A stretch of DNA of 64,000 nt, from positions 1-64,000 of the forward strand of contig NZ_OMPC01000006.1 of assembly GCF_900312675.1 (NCBI RefSeq). Direction: 5' to 3'. The notes beneath the pieces were generated by a model. That model was not told where the DNA came from. It saw only the letters and a list, made by a program, of their open reading frames with translations, and did not search any database. Both the position numbers and the translations under genes were made by a program. The DNA comes from Aliivibrio sp. EL58. Lineage in GTDB: Bacteria > Pseudomonadota > Gammaproteobacteria > Enterobacterales > Vibrionaceae. Of this stretch, positions 61,782 to 64,000 are shown piece by piece (positions within the stretch are counted from its first letter, which is position 1; each line of letters starts with the position of its first letter).

Positions 61782-63992
61782 ATGAAATCTTTTCCATTCA
61801 CTCTTTCTGTAGCCGCTAGTCTTGTTGCTTCTGTACTTCCTTATTCAGTTTATGCGTATGAAGTTGATAAAACCCAATTTGAGCCAGTCACATTATCGAC
61901 CTCTCAAACTGATTTTGGTGGTGTAGGTTTAATGCAAATGCCCTCTGGCCGAATGGCTCCTGAGGGTGAGTTCAATATTGGGGCTAGCATTAATAATGAA
62001 TACCATTTTTATAATATTTCATTACAAGTGATGCCGTGGCTTGAGACCACCATTCGATACACCATGACGCAGGATATGAAATACAGTAGTGCTCCTGAAT
62101 TCAGTGGTGATACAGCTCATACTGATAAAGGCATTGATTTTAAAATCCGTTTACTTGAAGAAAGCACTTGGTTACCTGAAACCTCTATTGGTGTTCGTGA
62201 TTTTGGCGGCACGGGTCTGTTTGATGGTGAATTTATTGCAGCAACTAAACGTTTTGGTAATCTTGATGTCACGCTAGGGATGGGTTGGGGCTATCTTGGA
62301 CAAAGTGGCAATATTACTAATCCATTTTGTAAGGCATCGGATAAATATTGCTCTAGAGAAGCTGGCTATAAAGCTAACGGCGGTAGTGTTGATTTCGAAC
62401 GTTGGTTCAAAGGCCCTGCCGCTATCTATGGTGGTTTAGAGTATCAAACGCCTTATCAACCACTGCGTTTAAAAATAGAATACGACGCGAACGATTACAG
62501 CCAAGATTATCCAGTTAAAGGTGGCGTTGCTGATATGACTCAACATACGCCTTGGAATGTGGGTGTGTTGTATGGCTTTAGCGATTGGGGTGATTTGAAA
62601 CTTAGCTATGAGCGAGGTGATACCTTAACACTTGGTTTTAATCTAACCACCAACTTCAATACTATGCGTGCCATTTGGCGTGATGAACCAATTGCAACTT
62701 ACTCAGGTTCAAATACCGAATCAATTGATGGGGTTGATTGGCAACGAGTAAATCAGCAGCTTAATGATAATGCGGGTTATGAAGAGAGTCAAATCTATGC
62801 TAACGATGATTCCGTTACTATCGTAGCGACACAAACCAAATATCGTGATGGTGATAAAAGCCATGATCGTGCTGCTCGTATTTTGGCAAATAATGTTCCA
62901 GCAACGGTTTCAACTTACCGCATTGTGGAAACCAATCAATCAATGCCAATCTCTGAAACGATTATCGATGCCGAACAATATAAGGAAGTAGCAAACAACG
63001 AATATTTTCACGCTGATATTACCGATGCGAGCCAAACTGATGAGGTAACGTATACCCCTTCTGCTGATGAACTAAAAAGTGATAATTTAGAGCGTTGGGA
63101 TTATTCAATTTCTCCTACATTAGCGCAATCTATTGGTAATGCAGAAGATTTCTATTTATATGCGCTTGGTGTTAATACGGATGCATCAATCTGGCTAACC
63201 GATAAGATTCAATTCTCTGGTGGTTTGTATTTTAATCTTATCGATAACTACGATAAGTTTAATTACATCACGCCACCTGATGGCACGGGTGATTCAGCCC
63301 CTCGTGTTCGTACCATGTTTAGAGCTTATGTGCATGATAATCCAGTACGCTTAAACTCACTGCAACTGACTTGGTTTGAAGAATATGGTTCTGGTTTATA
63401 TAGCCAAGCCTATGCCGGTTATCTAGAAAGTATGTTTGGTGGCGTTGGTTCTGAAGTCATGTATCGCCCATTAAACAGTAATTGGGCTGTTGGTGTGGAT
63501 GCGACTTATATTAAGCAACGCTCACCGGATAGCTGGTTTGGTTTTTACGAACAGGATTTTCAATCTGGCGGTACTGATGGCAGTGATTATACGGTAATTT
63601 CGAGTGGCATGACGGGGTTTGTGACGGGCTATTATGCTCCTCAATGGTCTTTCTTAAAAAGTACCTTATTTAAAGTCGGCGTAGGTCAGTTCTTAGCAGG
63701 CGATAAAGGCACACGTATTGATTTCTCGAAGCAGTTTGATTCGGGGGTTATCGCTGGCGCTTACGCAAGCTTTACCGATTTATCTGCCGAAGAGTTTGGT
63801 GAGGGCAGCTACACCAAGGGCTTTTATATATCTATTCCATTTGACATCATGACGGTGAAGCCAAGTAAGAACCGCGCGATGTTTAACTGGCAGCCACTGA
63901 CACGTGATGGTGGGCAGATGTTGAATAAAGAGCATGAGTTGTATAATTTAACGGATGAAAGATCGCCGTGGTTTACTAGGAAGGGACTTTAG
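61782..63992 (+). CDS. yjbH: YjbH-like (GfcD-like) outer-membrane beta-barrel
   Basis: A large outer-membrane protein of the YjbH/GfcD family. A signal peptide (MKSFPFTLSVAASLVASVLP..AYA, first ~27 residues) is followed by FGGVGLMQMPSGRMAPEGEF, the family's N-terminal mark. There are many amphipathic aromatic strands, such as WLETTIRYTM and SWFGFYEQDFQSGG. The C-terminal GFYISIPFDIMTVKPSKNRA is typical. 736 residues, a usual length. It is the last gene in the window; the stop is 9 bases from the window's end. Confidence 0.9.
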   Translation: MKSFPFTLSVAASLVASVLPYSVYAYEVDKTQFEPVTLSTSQTDFGGVGLMQMPSGRMAPEGEFNIGASINNEYHFYNISLQVMPWLETTIRYTMTQDMKYSSAPEFSGDTAHTDKGIDFKIRLLEESTWLPETSIGVRDFGGTGLFDGEFIAATKRFGNLDVTLGMGWGYLGQSGNITNPFCKASDKYCSREAGYKANGGSVDFERWFKGPAAIYGGLEYQTPYQPLRLKIEYDANDYSQDYPVKGGVADMTQHTPWNVGVLYGFSDWGDLKLSYERGDTLTLGFNLTTNFNTMRAIWRDEPIATYSGSNTESIDGVDWQRVNQQLNDNAGYEESQIYANDDSVTIVATQTKYRDGDKSHDRAARILANNVPATVSTYRIVETNQSMPISETIIDAEQYKEVANNEYFHADITDASQTDEVTYTPSADELKSDNLERWDYSISPTLAQSIGNAEDFYLYALGVNTDASIWLTDKIQFSGGLYFNLIDNYDKFNYITPPDGTGDSAPRVRTMFRAYVHDNPVRLNSLQLTWFEEYGSGLYSQAYAGYLESMFGGVGSEVMYRPLNSNWAVGVDATYIKQRSPDSWFGFYEQDFQSGGTDGSDYTVISSGMTGFVTGYYAPQWSFLKSTLFKVGVGQFLAGDKGTRIDFSKQFDSGVIAGAYASFTDLSAEEFGEGSYTKGFYISIPFDIMTVKPSKNRAMFNWQPLTRDGGQMLNKEHELYNLTDERSPWFTRKGL

Positions 63993-64000
63993 GGGCTAGT

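Overview
The window looks like chromosomal DNA of a marine gammaproteobacterium of the Vibrionaceae, most likely the genus Aliivibrio (fischeri / logei / salmonicida group). The grounds are the gene order (tusDCB-str operon, fkpA/slyX/slyD, yheV-kefB-kefG, yheS-yheT-yheU-prkB), the close match of the encoded proteins to the Vibrio type, and the moderate-to-low GC content. The species cannot be fixed from the sequence alone. No rRNA or tRNA gene, CRISPR array, prophage or classical IS transposase was seen.

Layout. (1) 1-5.6 kb, minus strand: yheO, tusD, tusC, tusB, then rpsL, rpsG, fusA and the 5' part of tufA. The str operon has a near-consensus promoter at 3716-3744. (2) 5.7-17.9 kb, housekeeping: fkpA, a WD40-like lipoprotein gene, slyX, slyD, yheV, kefB, kefG, yheS, a TIGR02444-family gene, yheT, yheU, prkB, menA and rraA. 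(3) 18.1-32 kb: zapB, glpX, a DUF3135-type gene, a CHMI-like isomerase, tpiA, a small DUF559 nuclease gene inside a repeat element, groES-groEL with a clear heat-shock promoter, a MATE transporter, gpmI and a large SNF2-type helicase. (4) 32.5-59.5 kb, minus strand: a surface polysaccharide locus. Its promoter-proximal end is wza, preceded by a JUMPstart/ops element (RfaH recruitment). Reading in transcription order: wza, a four-helix-bundle gene, wzb, wzc, pseB, pseC, pseF, pseG, a formyltransferase-like gene, pseI, an amidotransferase with HisH-like and HisF-like partners, a second amidotransferase-like gene with a broken PP-loop, a KpsC/KpsS-like gene, a Wzx-type flippase, an ATP-grasp gene, a Wzy-type polymerase, two glycosyltransferases, a UDP-GlcA epimerase, wecA, ugd, a DHH phosphoesterase and galE. 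(5) 59.9-64 kb, plus strand: yjbEFGH (gfcABCD-like), divergent from wza.

How the genes work together. PseB, PseC, PseG, PseI and PseF make a CMP-activated pseudaminic-acid-type nonulosonic acid. There is no PseH acetyltransferase; a formyltransferase-like protein sits in its place, and an amidotransferase/HisH/HisF trio can turn an N-acetyl group into an acetamidino group. The predicted sugar is therefore a 7-formamido, acetamidino pseudaminic acid. GalE, Ugd and the epimerase supply UDP-Gal, UDP-GlcA and UDP-GalA. WecA starts the repeat unit on undecaprenyl phosphate, Wzx and Wzy flip and polymerise it, and Wzc/Wzb/Wza control and export it, with YjbEFGH as likely accessory factors. The pairing of gfc/yjb-type genes with wza-wzb-wzc and wecA resembles a group 4 (O-antigen) capsule system.

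The most unusual layer is the repeat content. At least three interlocking families of short palindromic elements fill the intergenic spaces: one with ends like CTATACGCTTCGCTAACTAG, one GTCCTATG/CCATAGGACC family largely confined to the polysaccharide region, and a terminal-inverted-repeat element that carries a DUF559 nuclease gene at 22.0-22.5 kb and occurs as two empty versions at 26.6 and 32.2 kb. Several host genes end inside these repeats.
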